The notes under the pieces were generated by a model, which was given only the letters and a program-made list of their open reading frames with translations, made no database searches and was not told the DNA's origin. The position numbers were made by a program, and so were the translations under genes. From Batkoa obscura (Eukaryota; Entomophthoromycota; Entomophthoromycetes; Entomophthorales; Batkoaceae): a stretch of 64,000 nt of DNA. Below, one piece after another: positions 47,515 to 61,167 of this stretch. The DNA is taken from contig JASVEC010000008.1 of NCBI GenBank assembly GCA_030770535.1, positions 992,001 through 1,056,000 on the forward strand, read 5' to 3'. Within the stretch, counting starts at the first letter, position 1; each line of letters opens with the position of its first letter.

Positions 47515-49795
47515 TTAGCATACTTTTTCTTTAACTTCACCAGCAACTTTTTTACTCTCCCTCATAAACCTATCAAAGTGCACAATATCTGCTGTAAAAT
47601 ACGCCAGTTTGGTGAATCGATCGACTACCACATTAGCTGCGAACGAAGTGTGAGATCGGATCCACTCCAACTGAATCTCATGGATCTCTGGCATCTCAAC
47701 TATTGCCTTAAAAAACTGTTTAACTTTGTAATCAATCTTAATCCACTGTTTGACATAAGGATGCTCTAAACCCTGCTTTATCAGCCCATCAATTACCTTT
47801 AATACATACAAGTTATCGCTACGGATACACATTGGCACCTTCATTTGTTTAACCACCAATAGAGCGAAAAGCAGTCCATATAACTCGGTACCATTCGAGT
47901 CCCGTACAATTCTTTCAATGCGGTACCTCCAACTCGTGATGATGTGCTGAGTACTACTAACTAAAGCTCCAGAAAATGTACCAGCGTCTCCTCCTTCTAA
48001 GTTCCGTTGGAATTTTTCATACTCTTTAGAGTTTGTATATTCCCATGCTGAACCGTCGGAATAGATAGTAAAATGAAGCATAGATTTAGGACATACGATT
48101 GAGATTGGGATATTTAAAGCTTTGAAACTGTCCAGGAATTCAACATAGTGTTGGTGTTTGATTAGGTAAGCTTTCGCGGATCGGTTCGATTGCTTTCTGT
48201 GGAAGAATAGGATAGGGGTTAATTGATAAATTAACATTTTGCTCATTTCTGTTTTATCATTTGGTGTGGTTGAGCTTCTTAATATTGATAGACTATCTCT
48301 TATAATCCCCTGTAAACTAACTATCATCTCTTTATCAGTTTGATTACTTGTAAGTTTAATAAATTGTAATATCAATTTGATAATATAATAGGGACATAAT
48401 ATTTTACTATAGTTTTGTTTTTTAAAATACTCCATTTCATAATACCTTATTATTCCTCTAAGTTTTTTCAACCATATCATTTTAATGCCATCTTCTATAT
48501 ATTTTTCCTTGTGGCCGTGTTGTCTATATTCTTTTTGATATAACTCAATCGCTTTATCTGGTTGATATTCAATTTTCTCATAGTTATTAATTAACTGATT
48601 AACTAATGGCGTACCATTTTTTTCATTATCATTATTGGGTAATATAACAATTACCGTCTCGTTTCTTGTTTCTAGTTGATGAATAAGCTTTATAAAACTT
48701 GGATTAGCACTCTAAAAAGACTATTAATAAAAAAACATTAATATCACAAAACTGAATTACCAAAATAGCCTCGCTATCCTCAACAACATACAAGCCCCTT
48801 AACATAGTGCTCTTGGAAGCATCTAAAATACTAGACGTATCCATGAGATGTTCAAACGCCCACGATGTAAATTCCAACCCATCAATATCATTTGCTTTTA
48901 CTGGCACTTGATAAATCACATCTTTAACTTTCAGGTTATTCACTGGCAAGAACCCTTTAATATTCTCGTCCATAAAACACCTTTTTGTCGAGTTCCATAC
49001 CTCCCCATTATAATACCCAAACCTGGTATAGTAATATCGGCTCCCCTTCATCTTGTAATATGCTTCAAATTCGGAGCTTCGGTTTTTAAGTGTCTGTAAG
49101 TCATCAACGTTACTTAAAAGATATAAGTTTTCAGGGTAATTCCCAGCGTGGGCTAATAAACTTTGATTAAAGTCGTAGAATCTATAATTTGTCAATGAGA
49201 TCTGATATTGAGAGTAGTTGTAACGAGCGGCTAAAATTTTTTGTTCCATATTTACACGTTTCTTGTTGTATTTTTGCCTTTTGTGTTTAGGCTTGGTTTT
49301 GTCAGTTTTCTTTTTATGCGATTCTAATGCCTTTTTCTTGAGATTTTCATGTGCTCTTTTTTTGGCGCTTAATCTCTCTTCTGATAGCTGCGGTGTGGGT
49401 TTATTATTTTTTACTGTTTTATTATTAAAATTAGCATCTTTTTTAGTGCTTTTTTGATTGTTCTGATTGCTTTGATTATTTGATTTAGTGCTAATCGGAT
49501 TCATCTCTACCTTATTTCCTTTTTGCTTCTTTTGATTATTTGATAGCTGCGCCATGGGTTTATTATTTCCTTTTGTTTTATTTTTGAAAGTAGCATTTGT
49601 TTTACCACCTTTTTGATTGTTTTGATTATTTTGATTATTTTGATTATTTTGATTGTTTTTATTCAATTTCATGCTATTGGGATTCGCCTTTACATTATTT
49701 CCATTTTGCTTCTTTTGATTATCTGGTTTCGCGCTGATGGGACTTGTTTTTGTTTTATTCACCTCCTTTTTAATCTTTTTAGCCTCTATTTTCAT
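47515..49795 (-). CDS. N/Q-rich protein with C-terminal RNase H fold
   Basis: Two exons, 49795-48761 and 48711-47515, 743 aa, joined in phase 0. Residues 1 to about 180 are a basic low-complexity tail of Asn, Gln and Lys (NNQNNQNNQNNQ near 46-60; KKKTDKTKPKHKRQKYNKKR later). Residues 185-560 match nothing I know; within them GLYVVEDSEAIL (about 334-345) and TVIVILPNNDNEKNG (364-378) vaguely recall a Toprim fold (vvEG.. and lDnD..G). Residues 560-720 form an RNase H-type domain: IYSDGSAWEY (Asp564), SNGTELYGLLFALL (Glu621), IRSDNLYVLKVID (Asp644), LEWIRSHTS (His699) and VVDRFTKLA (Asp709). All acidic positions of an active enzyme seem present. No reverse transcriptase, integrase or terminal repeats accompany it. 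Function unknown; the Toprim idea is weak. Confidence 0.7.
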
Positions 49796-51218
49796 TTTAC
49801 TGAACTCTATATATCCAAAATACTATGAAAAAATTTATAGCTCACACGGTATTTGATCTAATAAGGATAAAACGTTTCTCTAACTTAGTGTTTGATTTTT
49901 TATCATTTCTTTATTATAAAATTTGCAAATTGACAACAAAGGCTGCAAAAATAGTTTATTTTGTATAATTTAAAATTGGCTATAAACTTCACAAGATTAT
50001 AACAACTATTATCGTAATAAGATTTTAATTTTAATTTTAATTAAAATAGTGAAGAAAATTTTTAATACTCTATCATGTTCTTTTGTTAGAAAATAATAAT
50101 AAATAACTTTAATTTCAGCTTTTTAACTATTAAATCAATCTTTAAAATTTAATTCATTTAATTTCTTTAAACTTTTTATAGCTTTATAGTTTTTAGTATT
50201 TTAATAAGATAAAATTATTAAAAATGTTTTAATCAATAATTGAAGTTTAATTTAATTATTTTTTTATTGTTATTAATTTCATGATGTCTTTAATTGTTAA
50301 AAGCACTTGATAGTATTCTTAAATATTAAGTTTATGTCCAAATACTATTTACAAGAAGCTGTATTACATTTCTTATTAAACATATGGGGGTATTTTTTTT
50401 GGTTTCATCACTTTTTCCATTTTTTAAGCGCTATTTGAGTGGAAAGATTGTTAGTAAAATTCTTAAACATAAAAATACGACCTATATTAATTTGCTATAT
50501 TATTACATGTTTAACATAAATAAAAAAAATAAGAGAATTGATAGTTAAGACTACACGTAAATTTACTCGATCAACTTATTTAAACGTTAATACGATATTT
50601 TAAAAAAGGAAACAAAAACAAAGGGATTTAAAATATTAAAGACTCAAAGTAAACAAACAAATAAAAGTAGAGGTCAACGTAACTTTTTAAGCTTCTCAAG
50701 GCAGTAAGATAGCCTTATAAGTATAAAAATATAAAACTAAAAATTAGTAAAAAATCTTAATGTAGCCAAGTTTGTTAAATAATCTAGCAAAAAACTCAAT
50801 TTTTTATAGAAGCTATAAAGCGAACTCTTAAAAACTAAATGCAAATCCATGCCTCTTTGATCCTTGGCTCAAAAACTGATCATTAAAAGGTATGAAAATA
50901 TTTTACCTGGCGGGCTGGTATCTTCAAAGACTCGATTAGTATCAATATTACTCTACATAATAGATAACATCCTATTGAAACTATGAGAGGATAACCAGCT
51001 AAGCTCAAAACCTAGTCAAAATTTAAGCTTTTTTGAATTAGAGTCTAAATTCGAACAAACCATTATTTTCATAATGCTAATGTTTTATTTGCAAAAATAC
51101 AATTTTTGATTTTAAGTCTAAATAAACAAATCTCACTTCTAATTGCTTTTATTGCTTACTTTTATTATTTACACTATTACTATTACTAACTAAAATAACC
51201 AACAGTACTAAATTAAAA
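49796..51218. other. 1.4-kb gene-free region with one miniature element
   Basis: Promoter flanks of the RNase H-like gene (minus) and COX18 (plus). It contains MITE-A copy 6 at 50386-50482. No gene seen. Confidence 0.5.
50386..50482 (-). repeat. MITE-A copy 6
   Basis: GGGGGTATTTTTTTTGGTTT to AAAAATACGACC(T), between ATAT at 50382-50385 and ATAT at 50484-50487. Core TTTTTTAAGCGCTATTTGAG intact. Confidence 0.9.
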
Positions 51219-52233
51219 ATGAATCGCATATTACATCAACTATTAAGAACAACAACCCGAATAAACATACCTAACAAAGCGCAAGTTAGAAAATACACAA
51301 CAGTAGAAACTGTATTAAATAGCACAATAGCCATCAACCAACTATTGCTACAAAACATACAAAGTATAACCCACTTACCTTGGTGGCTAACGATAGGTGC
51401 ATCAACCATATTATTACGTACCGCTATTACTTTACCGATAGCTATCTATCAACAAAAACAATATCAAAAATATAGACAGTTAAAGCCATTGTTAATAAGT
51501 TGGGGAAATACACTAAAAAAAGAATATCAGGGCGCTAAAGTGAATGAAATTGGTTATTTATTTAATATGCAAAAGTTTATTAAGAGTGAAGTGAGTGTTA
51601 TCATTATATAAAATGCTATTATAAATATTAACGTTACTAAATATTTAGTACAAAACAAAAATCCAAAGTATTTATAAACAATATAACTATTCCCCAGCAA
51701 GCATATATTTATTACCAATAATACAGATTCCGTTTTTCGTAGTCATGTCCCTCTCGTTGCGTGCCATTTGTGGTTATCCCATATTTGACTTAGACTTAAA
51801 TAACTTTCATTTACAAGAGTTTTCCACTGGGGGCTACTCTTGGTTTTCAAACTTAATAGTGCCAGATCCTACCAACATTTTGCCCATATTAATTGGTGCT
51901 ACACATTTGTTAAATATTGAAGTAAGATTAATTGCGTACTTACATAATATTTTTTAATAGTTTTGCAATTAGGTTAATCAACTATTCTTAAAAGCAGTAG
52001 TAAATAAAAATGAAAAATATATTAACTATGTGTTGAGAGGGATGGCTTTAGTCATGATCCCAGTGGCTATGGTATCTCCTTCAGTAATATTACTTTACTT
52101 TAGTTTGTAGTTTTTAATAGTAATTTTTTATTAGGCCTTATCCGTTTATTGGTTGACATCAGCTAATTTTTCGTTAGTTCAAAATTTGTTATTCCGTAAC
52201 ACAAAAGTTCGTCAATTGTTGAAAATTAATTAA
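51219..52233 (+). CDS. COX18: mitochondrial insertase Cox18 (Oxa1/YidC family)
   Basis: Inner-membrane insertase that exports the C-terminal domain of Cox2 during cytochrome oxidase assembly. Four exons: 51219-51590, 51649-51921, 51973-52083, 52135-52233; 284 aa. Basic presequence (MNRILHQLLRTTTRINIPNK). Then the Cox18-type start of the insertase core THLPWWLTIGASTILLRTAI, a Lys/Gln-rich loop, IYLLPIIQIPFFVVMSLSLR, the long hydrophilic segment ending GGYSWFSNLIVPDPTNILP, and ALSVYWLTSANFSLVQNLLF near the end, a signature of Oxa1/YidC proteins. The short C-terminus without a long basic ribosome-binding tail favours Cox18 over Oxa1. It is the third oxidase assembly factor in this window. Confidence 0.9.
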
Positions 52234-52524
52234 ATAAAATAGAGCTAGAAATATTTATTATTGTATTATTGTATCGTGTTTCGCTATTGTTTTTCATGGT
52301 ATAAAATTACAAAATTATATTCCAATTTCCATCCCAAGGACTCATTACGATTTTGCAACAAAACCTGCCAATCAAGTAGATTTTAATAGCAAATAACATG
52401 CTATTTTATCAAAAATAGAAAAACTCAGAGTAAACCTGAGTGGCTAAAAAGTAATCACTTAAATTTTTTTTAAATTTTATAAATTACAAAATTACATTTT
52501 AAAACATAAAAAAGAATAAAAACA

Positions 52525-53275
52525 ATGACCAGCCTATGTCCAGTTTATGCCCCATTCTTTGGGTTCGCAGGTATTACTGCTGCTATGGTTTTAAGCTGTA
52601 AGTTTAAATTGCGATTTATTATTTAATTCCTTTAACCCTCTTCATCCTAATTATAGCCGTTGGAGCTGCTTATGGGACTGCCAAAGCGGGTATTGGAATT
52701 GCTGGTGTAGGTACTTTTAAACCAGACATCATCATGAAAGTAAGTGATAATTAAAGTAGTAATAAGAAACTTAAACTAACGACTTTAAACTAGAGTTTAA
52801 TCCCAGTCGTAATGGCGGGTATCATTGCAGTTTATGGTTTAGTTGCTTCCGTTTTAATTGCTGGAGACAGTAAGTTATCTTTTGTATCATGTGATATTAG
52901 TTAAATCTTTATTTTAGTGGGCCCTAGTGTTGACTATTCTCTTTATGCGTAAATATTTCTTATTTTGAATTAGGCTTTAGTTATAACATTTTTATAGCGG
53001 ATTAGTCCACTTAGCTTCCGGTTTATCCGTTGGTTTTACAGGCTTAGCAGCAGGTTATTGTATAGGAATTGTAGGAGATGCGGTAATAATATTTATTTTT
53101 AAAAAAAACAACTGCTTAAATATTTTAGTGTGTACGTGGATATTCCAAACAACCTAAATTATTTGTAACCATGGTTTTGATTTTAATTTTCGCTGAAGTT
53201 TTAGGTTTGTACGGGCTTATTGTAGCATTGATTTTGAATACGAAAACTGGGGGTGTAAAATGTAACGTGGAATAA
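52525..53275 (+). CDS. VMA3: V-ATPase proteolipid subunit c
   Basis: Membrane rotor subunit of the vacuolar proton pump. Six exons: 52525-52597, 52657-52739, 52794-52869, 52918-52948, 52998-53082, 53129-53275; 164 aa, the exact usual size. Four membrane helices: [60 protein letters not shown] and [20 protein letters not shown]. The proton-carrying Glu is Glu139 in [26 protein letters not shown] is the typical first cytosolic loop. Exon 4 is only 31 nt. The C-terminal GGVKCNVE extends slightly past the fourth helix. Choice of c over c' rests on overall similarity. Confidence 0.95.
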
Positions 53276-53635
53276 TATTTAGGATCTCAATTTATCTTCG
53301 TTAATTTAATAATAAAATTTATTCGTTTAAATTTTGATGAAGTTATTTTTAATCGATCAATATGCTTAAAACTTATTATTTTGTCTCTTTAAATATAATT
53401 ATTATGTTCAAATAACTTATTAGTGATAAATTATTTGGATTTAATTAAAATAATTTAATTTATTTCACATAAAATGATGCTAAAATGATTCAAGCCTTTG
53501 CCAAGGTACTGTCTAAATTTGGTAATTAAAGCGGGAAAATGAAGCAAATAAACTCTTAGCTAGTAAGAGTTGAAAAGTATAAATAGTAGAAAATTGCACG
53601 AAACGGTTTTTAATTTTATATAATTTTATTAGAAA
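53276..53635. other. intergenic region
   Basis: Short spacer between two genes on the same strand, presumably 3' end of VMA3 and promoter of the LIM gene. Nothing recognised. Confidence 0.5.
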
Positions 53636-54642
53636 ATGGGATTTAAAGTACCAGAATCACCCAAATGCTATAAGTGCAAAAAGAGTGTATACCATGTGGA
53701 GCAAGTTATTGGACCCGGAGGTTTAATTTATCATGAGCAGTGCTTCAAATGTTTTATATGTAAGAAAAAACTGGACTCAACCCTGCTAACCGAAAAAAAC
53801 TCAGAAGTAAGTTATTTCTATTATAAAAAGCAAAGTGATATTTATTTTGTTAGATTTATTGTAAAGCATGTTATGCTAAAAATTTCGGACCAAAGGGTAA
53901 TAACTTGCTTATTTATTATTTGGTTTATTTAATATTCATTAGGCTATGGATTTGCTAATGGAAGCTCATTTTTAACAACTGGAGTTTACAAAACAGATGA
54001 TATAAGTAATACTAATACTAGCGATGATACTAATAATATTTCAAGGGGTATGAATAATAATATCGACTCAATTGAAAACTCACCTATGATTCAAACACCA
54101 AACAATTTTATACAAAGTGAAGAATTAGTAAATCAAGATGTATTACCTAGTTTGCCAGTTTCAAGTTTCAAGAAAGAAGAGTTTATTCCAGCACCAAAAC
54201 CTTCTATTTTTGCTAGAAACCCATCACCAGTAGCCAAAAGATTTATTGTTAAGTCTGATATATGTGTAAAGTGCAATAAAAATGTTTATATAAATGAGAT
54301 GGTAGGTTTATTTATTTAAAAACAAACAGAATATAATATAAATAAAATTAGTTAACAGTGGGCAATAAAAAATACCACTTAGATTGTAGTCTATGTTTCA
54401 AGTGCAATAAAAGAATCGAAAACAGCAATTTAAATGAGCATAATAATGAAATATTTTGTAAACAATGTTATTCAAGAGAGTTTGGGCCTAAAGTAAGTTT
54501 TGATTCGGTTTATTAAAATCATTTACTTATTTATTTTATCTAGGGTTACGGTTATGCTAATGGTATAGTTTAATTTTTGTTTTTGTTTTATTTTATTTAT
54601 TATTTAGGGGCTGCTTTTCTAACTCCAAATGGAGCTGTATAA
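53636..54642 (+). CDS. two-LIM-domain protein (CRP/CSRP-like)
   Basis: Zinc-finger adaptor of the cysteine-rich protein type, likely binding actin structures or partner proteins. Six exons: 53636-53806, 53854-53896, 53943-54301, 54352-54492, 54544-54562, 54608-54642; 255 aa. LIM1: [54 protein letters not shown]. LIM2: CVKCNKNVYINEM, KKYHLDCSLCFKCNKRIENS, IFCKQCYSREFGPKGYGYANG. Both are followed by the same F-G-P-K-G-Y-G glycine motif that marks CRPs. A disordered linker of about 110 residues rich in Asn, Ser and Pro separates them. It ends shortly after LIM2 (AAFLTPNGAV). Exon 5 has just 19 nt. The intron positions after the two LIM domains differ in phase, so they are not simple duplicates. 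Confidence 0.88.
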
Positions 54643-55706
54643 AGCTTATTCTAGTGTATTATTATCCAAATAAAAATTAAAACATGACCAAAACCTGTGA
54701 TTGTTATTTATATTTAAGACGTTAACTATTAATATTGGTACGATTGTAATTGGAATACTACGTATTTATATTTGAACAAAGTGAAAACTACTTTCATTAA
54801 TATGATCTGGAATCTTTACTTATTTAATCAATTTTGTAAACATTTATTTCAAAAAAATTAAAATAAGTTTGCCAATATAGTTTATTTTTTAGTATCTTAT
54901 AATAAAATACCTTTATGATATTACTTTATCCTATTTAAAAAATGACTTATTAAACAAATTTCTTATATATCTAATTTTTTTCACTCTTACTATATTGATT
55001 TAAACTTATAATAGTGTTATTACTAAATTAAATATGATTTTTATTACCAATAAAAAGTAAAAAGTTTCTTTTGTTGAGCATTATTCAAAATTATTCAATT
55101 TATTACTAAGTCCTTTTACTTTTAACATATACTAATAATGATAAAAAATATTCAATATCATTTTTAATAATAGATACTATTAATAGACTTTTGTTCATTT
55201 TTACAAAGTATTAATTTTTATAAAAGAATAAGGTAAAAATAAACCTTTTATTTAGCCAATCAAATCACTACAATTTCTTCTAAAAGGGACAAAAACATGG
55301 AGAAATCGGAATAAATAAATGAAGAATGAACCAAGTTAAGTTCTACTATAAATTAAAACCAACTTTGAGAAATGAAAGATCGGTCTCGTAAGCCAATCAG
55401 CGTTTGCAATCTAAGAAACTAACTAACAGTGAATTACCAATTGATTGGTTTAAGTCTTAAATTGGCAACTCAATCTCAATGTTTCAATTGATTTGTAGAA
55501 ATAAATTCTAATTGTCACCTATTTTCAAAAATATATATATAGTGAACAAGCTTTAACTCTAAAAAACTAATAGTACTCTCAACAAGAGATTTTATTAACA
55601 TTGTAAATTAAAAATTAAAGTTGGTTTTTTAAAATAGAGGTATGATACTTAATGGACTTTAAATTTACGCTTAATTAATCTATCATATTATTTAGGTTTT
55701 TTATAT
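54643..55706. other. intergenic region
   Basis: AT-rich spacer upstream of the myosin gene. No gene or repeat copy. CCAAT pentamers at 55256 and 55393 may be chance. Confidence 0.5.
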
Positions 55707-58700
55707 ATGTCTAATAATTCCGTATCTTTGGATGTCTATGTTAAAGTGAGTAAAAAATAGGATTGGATGGAATTTTAAATTTATAATTTGGTTTCATTTA
55801 GGATACCAAAGTTTGGTTAGAGGATAAAGAAATAGGCTGGAAGGCAGCAACCATTGAAAGTAAAGTAGTAGAGAATGACGTAGCAACTTTTACTTTAGTG
55901 GATGAGGAAGGAGAGACTATTTCACGTCAAGTAAGGATAGGAAAAGAGGACCTTCCGCATTTAAAAAATCCACCACTTTTAGAGGGGATTGATGATTTAA
56001 CCAATTTGAGTTATCTACACGAACCAGCTGGTAAAAAGATTCTATTAAATATAACATTTAACTCATTTTTAAAGTTTTGCACAATATTGGTGTTCGCTAT
56101 GCTCAAAATAACATTTATACCTATTCCGGTATTGTTTTAATTGCCACCAATCCGTTTCAAAAGGTCAATCTTTATTCGCCAGAAGTTATTAGAGCTTATT
56201 CTGGAAAAGATAGGGGTGATATGGAACCCCATCTGTTTGCTATTGCCGAAGATGCTTATCGTTGTATGATTAAAGACAATGTCAATCAAACCGTAATTGT
56301 TTCTGGAGAATCGTAATTTAATTATTTTTTCATTTAACTAAACTTTAAAAGCGGATTATTTTTATAGCGGAGCAGGTAAAACAGTTAGTGCCAAATTTAT
56401 TATGAGGTATTTTGCTTCAGTTAATTTGGATGTTAATTCAGTCAAGTCAGGTAATAAAGGTTGAAACCAAAATAAAAATAAATTGACATTTGATTAGGTG
56501 ACTCTGGGATGAGTGAAACTGAAAGACAAATATTAGCTACCAATCCCATTTTAGAATCTTTTGGTAACGCCAAAACAACCAGAAACGATAACTCATCTCG
56601 ATTTGGTAAATACATTGAAGTAATTTTGTTGATTCATTTTATTATATCATAAGTTTATTCTTTTTATTATAGATCCAATTCGATAAAGATATCAATATTA
56701 GAGGTGCAAAGATAAGAACTTATCTTTTAGAAAGATCAAGGTTGATATTTCAACCAGAAACAGAAAGAAATTATCATATTTTTTATCAGGTAATTCATCC
56801 CGTTTATTTTGCATCAAATCATTTATCTTTAGCTTTGCTCGGGAGCGCCAGCAGATAAAAAAGAACAATTCCATTTAACCAATGCAGAAGATTACCATTA
56901 CTTAAAACAAGGTGGTCAATTCACTATCAATGGGGTGGATGACAAAGAAGAGTTTAAAATTACTAGCGAAGCATTAGGTGTTGTAGGAATTGACGAAAAT
57001 AGCCAATGGGAAATTTATCAACTTTGTGCAGCTTTATTACATATGGGTAACATTGTGATCGGAGGAAGTGATAAAAGTGGAGCTAACATATCAGATAGCG
57101 ACCCAGCATTAAATATAGTGTGCGATTTGTTACAGATAGCAAAAGCTGAGTTCCGCAAGTGGTTAATGAAAAAACAAATTATTACAAGGAATGATAAAAT
57201 TATTTCCAGCTTATCTCTATCTCAATCCACAGTTGTAAGAGATTCAACAGCAAAATTCCTTTATTCCAATCTTTTTGATTGGCTTATTAAACGCACTAAT
57301 GAAAAACTTAGTCACACAGATGAGTCTCAAATCCGTTCTTTTATTGGAGTTTTAGATATTTATGGTTTTGAACATTTTCAAAAGAATTCCTTTGAGCAGT
57401 TCTGTATCAATTATGCTAATGAAAAATTACAACAACAATTCAACCAACATGTGTTTAAGCTTGAACAAGAAGAATATGTAAAAGAACAAATCAATTGGAC
57501 TTTTATTGAATTCAGTGATAATAAGCCTTGTATTGAAATAATAGAAAGCAAACTTGGTGTGCTTTCTTTGTTGGATGAACAGAGTCGACTTCCATCTGGG
57601 TCTGATGAAGGCTTTGTTGGAAAGCTTTATGAGAATTTAGCTATCCCAGCAAATGAAAAATACTTTAGTAAACCTCGATTTGGAACTACTGCTTTCACTA
57701 TTTCTCATTATGCCCATGATGTAACTTATGAATCAGAAGGTTTCTTAGAAAAGAACCGAGATACAGTACCAGACGAAATTTTGGCCGTTTTCCAAAATTC
57801 AAAGAGTGAGTTTATTAAGGACATCCTTCCTGAAACTACTTCACCAGTTCCTGAGCCAGTAAGTTTTGGCATCTCATTGATATGCTAACGATTAACCTTT
57901 GTTTAGAAAATCATCGGGAAGCCAACAGGGCCTAGACAGGCGACCTCTAAAAAACAAACCCTTGGTTCTGTATTTAAAGTAAATAATATATTTTCGCTAA
58001 TTTTAATCAAGTTTAAATGATTTTTAGCTTTCTTTGAATAGTTTAATGGAAACAATTAGCAAAACGAATGTCCATTATATCCGTTGTATCAAACCAAATG
58101 AAGCCAAAGAGCCTTGGTTATTCGATAACAAAATGGTGCTTTCTCAACTTAGAGCTTGTGGTGTTTTAGAAACCATTAGAATCTCATGTAGCGGCTACCC
58201 TTCTAGAAGAGCTATCGAAGAATTTGTTCAAAGGTAATTTGTTATCATACAACCAAAATCAATGTTAATTTTTAAAGATATTATATAATATTACCATATC
58301 GTAAATGGAATGATGATGTGATGAAAACATGTAAATTGATTTTAGAAGATTTCCTTGTTGACCCAGACAAGTTCCAAATTGGTGCAACTAAAGTTTTCTT
58401 CAGAGCTGGACAAGTAATTTAAAAGCCACTATTTTTAAATTAGCTGACATTTTTATTAGCTTGCTTACCTTGAAAAAATGAGAAATGATAAGATCAACAA
58501 TTGTGCTATATTCATTCAAAAGAATGTTCGAAGAATGCTTTGCCGTACCCATTATCTAAGATTGAGGTTCTCTTCAATTGTCAGCAAAGCAATCAATGTT
58601 TATAAAGTAGCCGATAAGCTTAAAATTTTATTCCAAAAATCCCAAGCTATTAAATCCATTCAAACCCTTTCTCGTGCCTACCTTGCAAAGAAGCAATATC

Positions 58701-61014
58701 AAGCTCGTCGATCATCTGTTATCTTACTTCAGAGCCGTAAGTTTTTGTATTGTTATAGCGAATTGTACTCATTGTTTAGGTATCCGTGGTCATATTTCAA
58801 GAGTTAGTTACAAAACGTTTAGAGAAAATACAATGGCTTCTAAAATTCAAGCTCTTTGTAAGCGATAGTAAGATTTCTTTCAACCTAAATTAATAGTAAT
58901 CTAACCAACCTTTAGTATTTCACGTACCAAGTATAAGAGACAGATCCGACTTATTATACTTATCCAATCATGCTACAGACGTGTTTTGGCAAAGAAAGAG
59001 CTCAGGATACTTAAAGTTGAGGCTAAATCAGTTAAGCATCTTAAGGATACATCATCCAAATTAGAAAATAAGATCATAAGTATAAGCCAACAACTTACAG
59101 CCAAAGATTCAGACTTGAAAGAGATGACAAACAAAGCTAATATTTTAGAAGATGAAATTGATTCTTGGAAGAGTAAATACCAAAAGATCATTGAAAGCAA
59201 TCAAGAGTTGATAACTAAGAGTGACATGCTTATTAAAAAGGATGAAGAATTGGCGCTTATAAAGCAAGAAAACCTAAGACTCCAACAGGAACAACAAGCG
59301 GCCCAAAAAGAACTTGAAGAGAAAGAAACTAAAATCAAAGAATTGAATACAGTTTTAGAACAAAATCAAGCTTCGATAGAAGAGTTGAAATCAACCCCTA
59401 TAGTTAACGGAGATCCAGAAGAGGTTTTGAAACTTAAAAGGGAAATTAGTGAGCTCAAAGATGTGCTTGAAGAAACCCGTAGAGCCCGCCAAATTAGAGA
59501 GATGCCTACAAATGCTACACTTAGCAGTAAAAGTAGCACAGCTACAATGATTGAAGGTACTGGAGATTATTATAATATGACCAATCATCGAAGATCAGAG
59601 ACTTTGGGATTTGGAAGTGGTCAAAGTCAAGTTCCTGAGCCTCTTTTGTCACCAACTAGTATGAAAAAGAGATTGAATCGCTCATCTGTAAGATCAATTG
59701 ATTTAAGAGCTAATAGAAATTCTTGGAACCCCCTCACTTCCTTTTTCACACCACCACAAGAGCATATTGATATTAAACCAGAAAATGGAGAAACATTACA
59801 AACAGTTCTTGAGAGTGAAACACTTGTTGAAGAAATCGTTTCAGGACTTATTGATAAATTAAATATCCCACTTCCAAACTTTGAAAATCCACGTAGTTCT
59901 CAAGAAATATTATTCCCTGCTCATATGATAGGAATGTGTATTATACAAATGTATAAGTATGACTTGACAAATCAAATCAGTGGTTTAATTTCTGATGTAA
60001 TGTTTTCAATTCGAGGCATAATAGAAAAGGGAGATGGGGATTTTATATTTGCCTTTTGGTTTTCAAACATGTCAGAATTGCTTACCATTTTACTTACTGC
60101 TAGTAATGATATGGAAGTCAGTTCAGAATCAGAAGCCATGGATAACGAAGATCGATTAGATCCACAGCAAGTGATTGGGGATGCTGTCAAAGGTTTAAAT
60201 CTTTTACTTTCTGAAATTACAGCTGTTTGGCTCAAAGAGCTTCAAAAACGATTGGGCAAGATTACAATACCTGCGGTTGTAGAAAACCAATCGTTGCCTG
60301 GTTTTGTATCAAATGAAACTGGGTTCTTTAATAAACTTATTGGTCAAACACAGAGCTCCATCACTATTGATCATGCCATCAATTTTTTCTCTATCTTGAC
60401 CAATACCCTGAACTATTATTTTGTTGATAAAATAGTCACTGAACATATCTTGGAGCATTTATTAAACTTTATAGGAGTTTTGTCTTTCAATCATATTATT
60501 ATGAGGTAAAGTTTCATTATTTGTTAAAACAACAGCTACTAATAAATTTATTAGGAAAAATTTCTGCTCTTGGAAAAGAGGAATGCAAATACAATATAAT
60601 GTAACAAGAATTGAAGAATGGTGTACTGGAAAGGGAATTGAGCAAGAAGCAACAAATTTAGAGCAATTGATGCAAGCCGCTAAACTCTTACAGCTTCAAA
60701 AGAATTCATTACAAGATTTGGATATCTTGTATGAAGTATGCCACCTATTAAATACAGGTCAAATTAAGAAATTGATTTCAATCTATTATTTGACTGAGTT
60801 TGAGAATCCAATTCCAATCGAAATTGTTAAAGAGGTAGCTAGGAGAGCAGCAATATCGGAAAAGAACGATACATTGTTTTTAGAAACATTGCCCTTCCGT
60901 ATACCCATTGATTTTAGAGCTCACTTTTCTGGAAAGAATGTAGAGGTTGAAAAATTCTGCCCACCTCAAGTTAACCTCCCCCGTCTCAAATATGTCATAC
61001 AAGCATCTAACTAA
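55707..61014 (+). CDS. MYO2: class V myosin heavy chain
   Basis: Actin motor that carries secretory vesicles and organelles; in yeast its tail binds Sec4 and Ypt31. Fourteen exons sum to 4,683 nt, 1,560 aa, close to yeast Myo2 (1,574). Order: SH3-like N-terminus ([16 protein letters not shown]), motor to about residue 750 with P-loop GESGAGKT (167-174), switch [13 protein letters not shown], switch [22 protein letters not shown], actin-binding [10 protein letters not shown] and converter FRAGQ. About five or six IQ motifs follow (for example [38 protein letters not shown]), then coiled coil (about 890-1050), a Ser-rich hinge, and a DIL/cargo domain ([10 protein letters not shown].. to the end). 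The P-loop is split by the intron 56313-56367. The symbol MYO2 denotes the class; only one class V gene is visible here. Confidence 0.95.
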
Positions 61015-61167
61015 TGAATCTAAAGTAATAGTTTAATTCAATCTCGAATTAAGGAATTTTTTGTCTAATACATTGAAGTGGTTTTGTATAATTTTATAAT
61101 GAATTAAACTATCAAGTTTTTATAAAATTAACATTTTTGAATTGGAAATTAATATTTAAACTTGCCG

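Noticed and set aside
47515-49795. RNase H-fold gene as part of a retroelement
   Set aside because: No reverse transcriptase, integrase, protease or terminal repeats around it, and it has an ordinary spliceosomal intron; kept as a host-type gene of unknown role.
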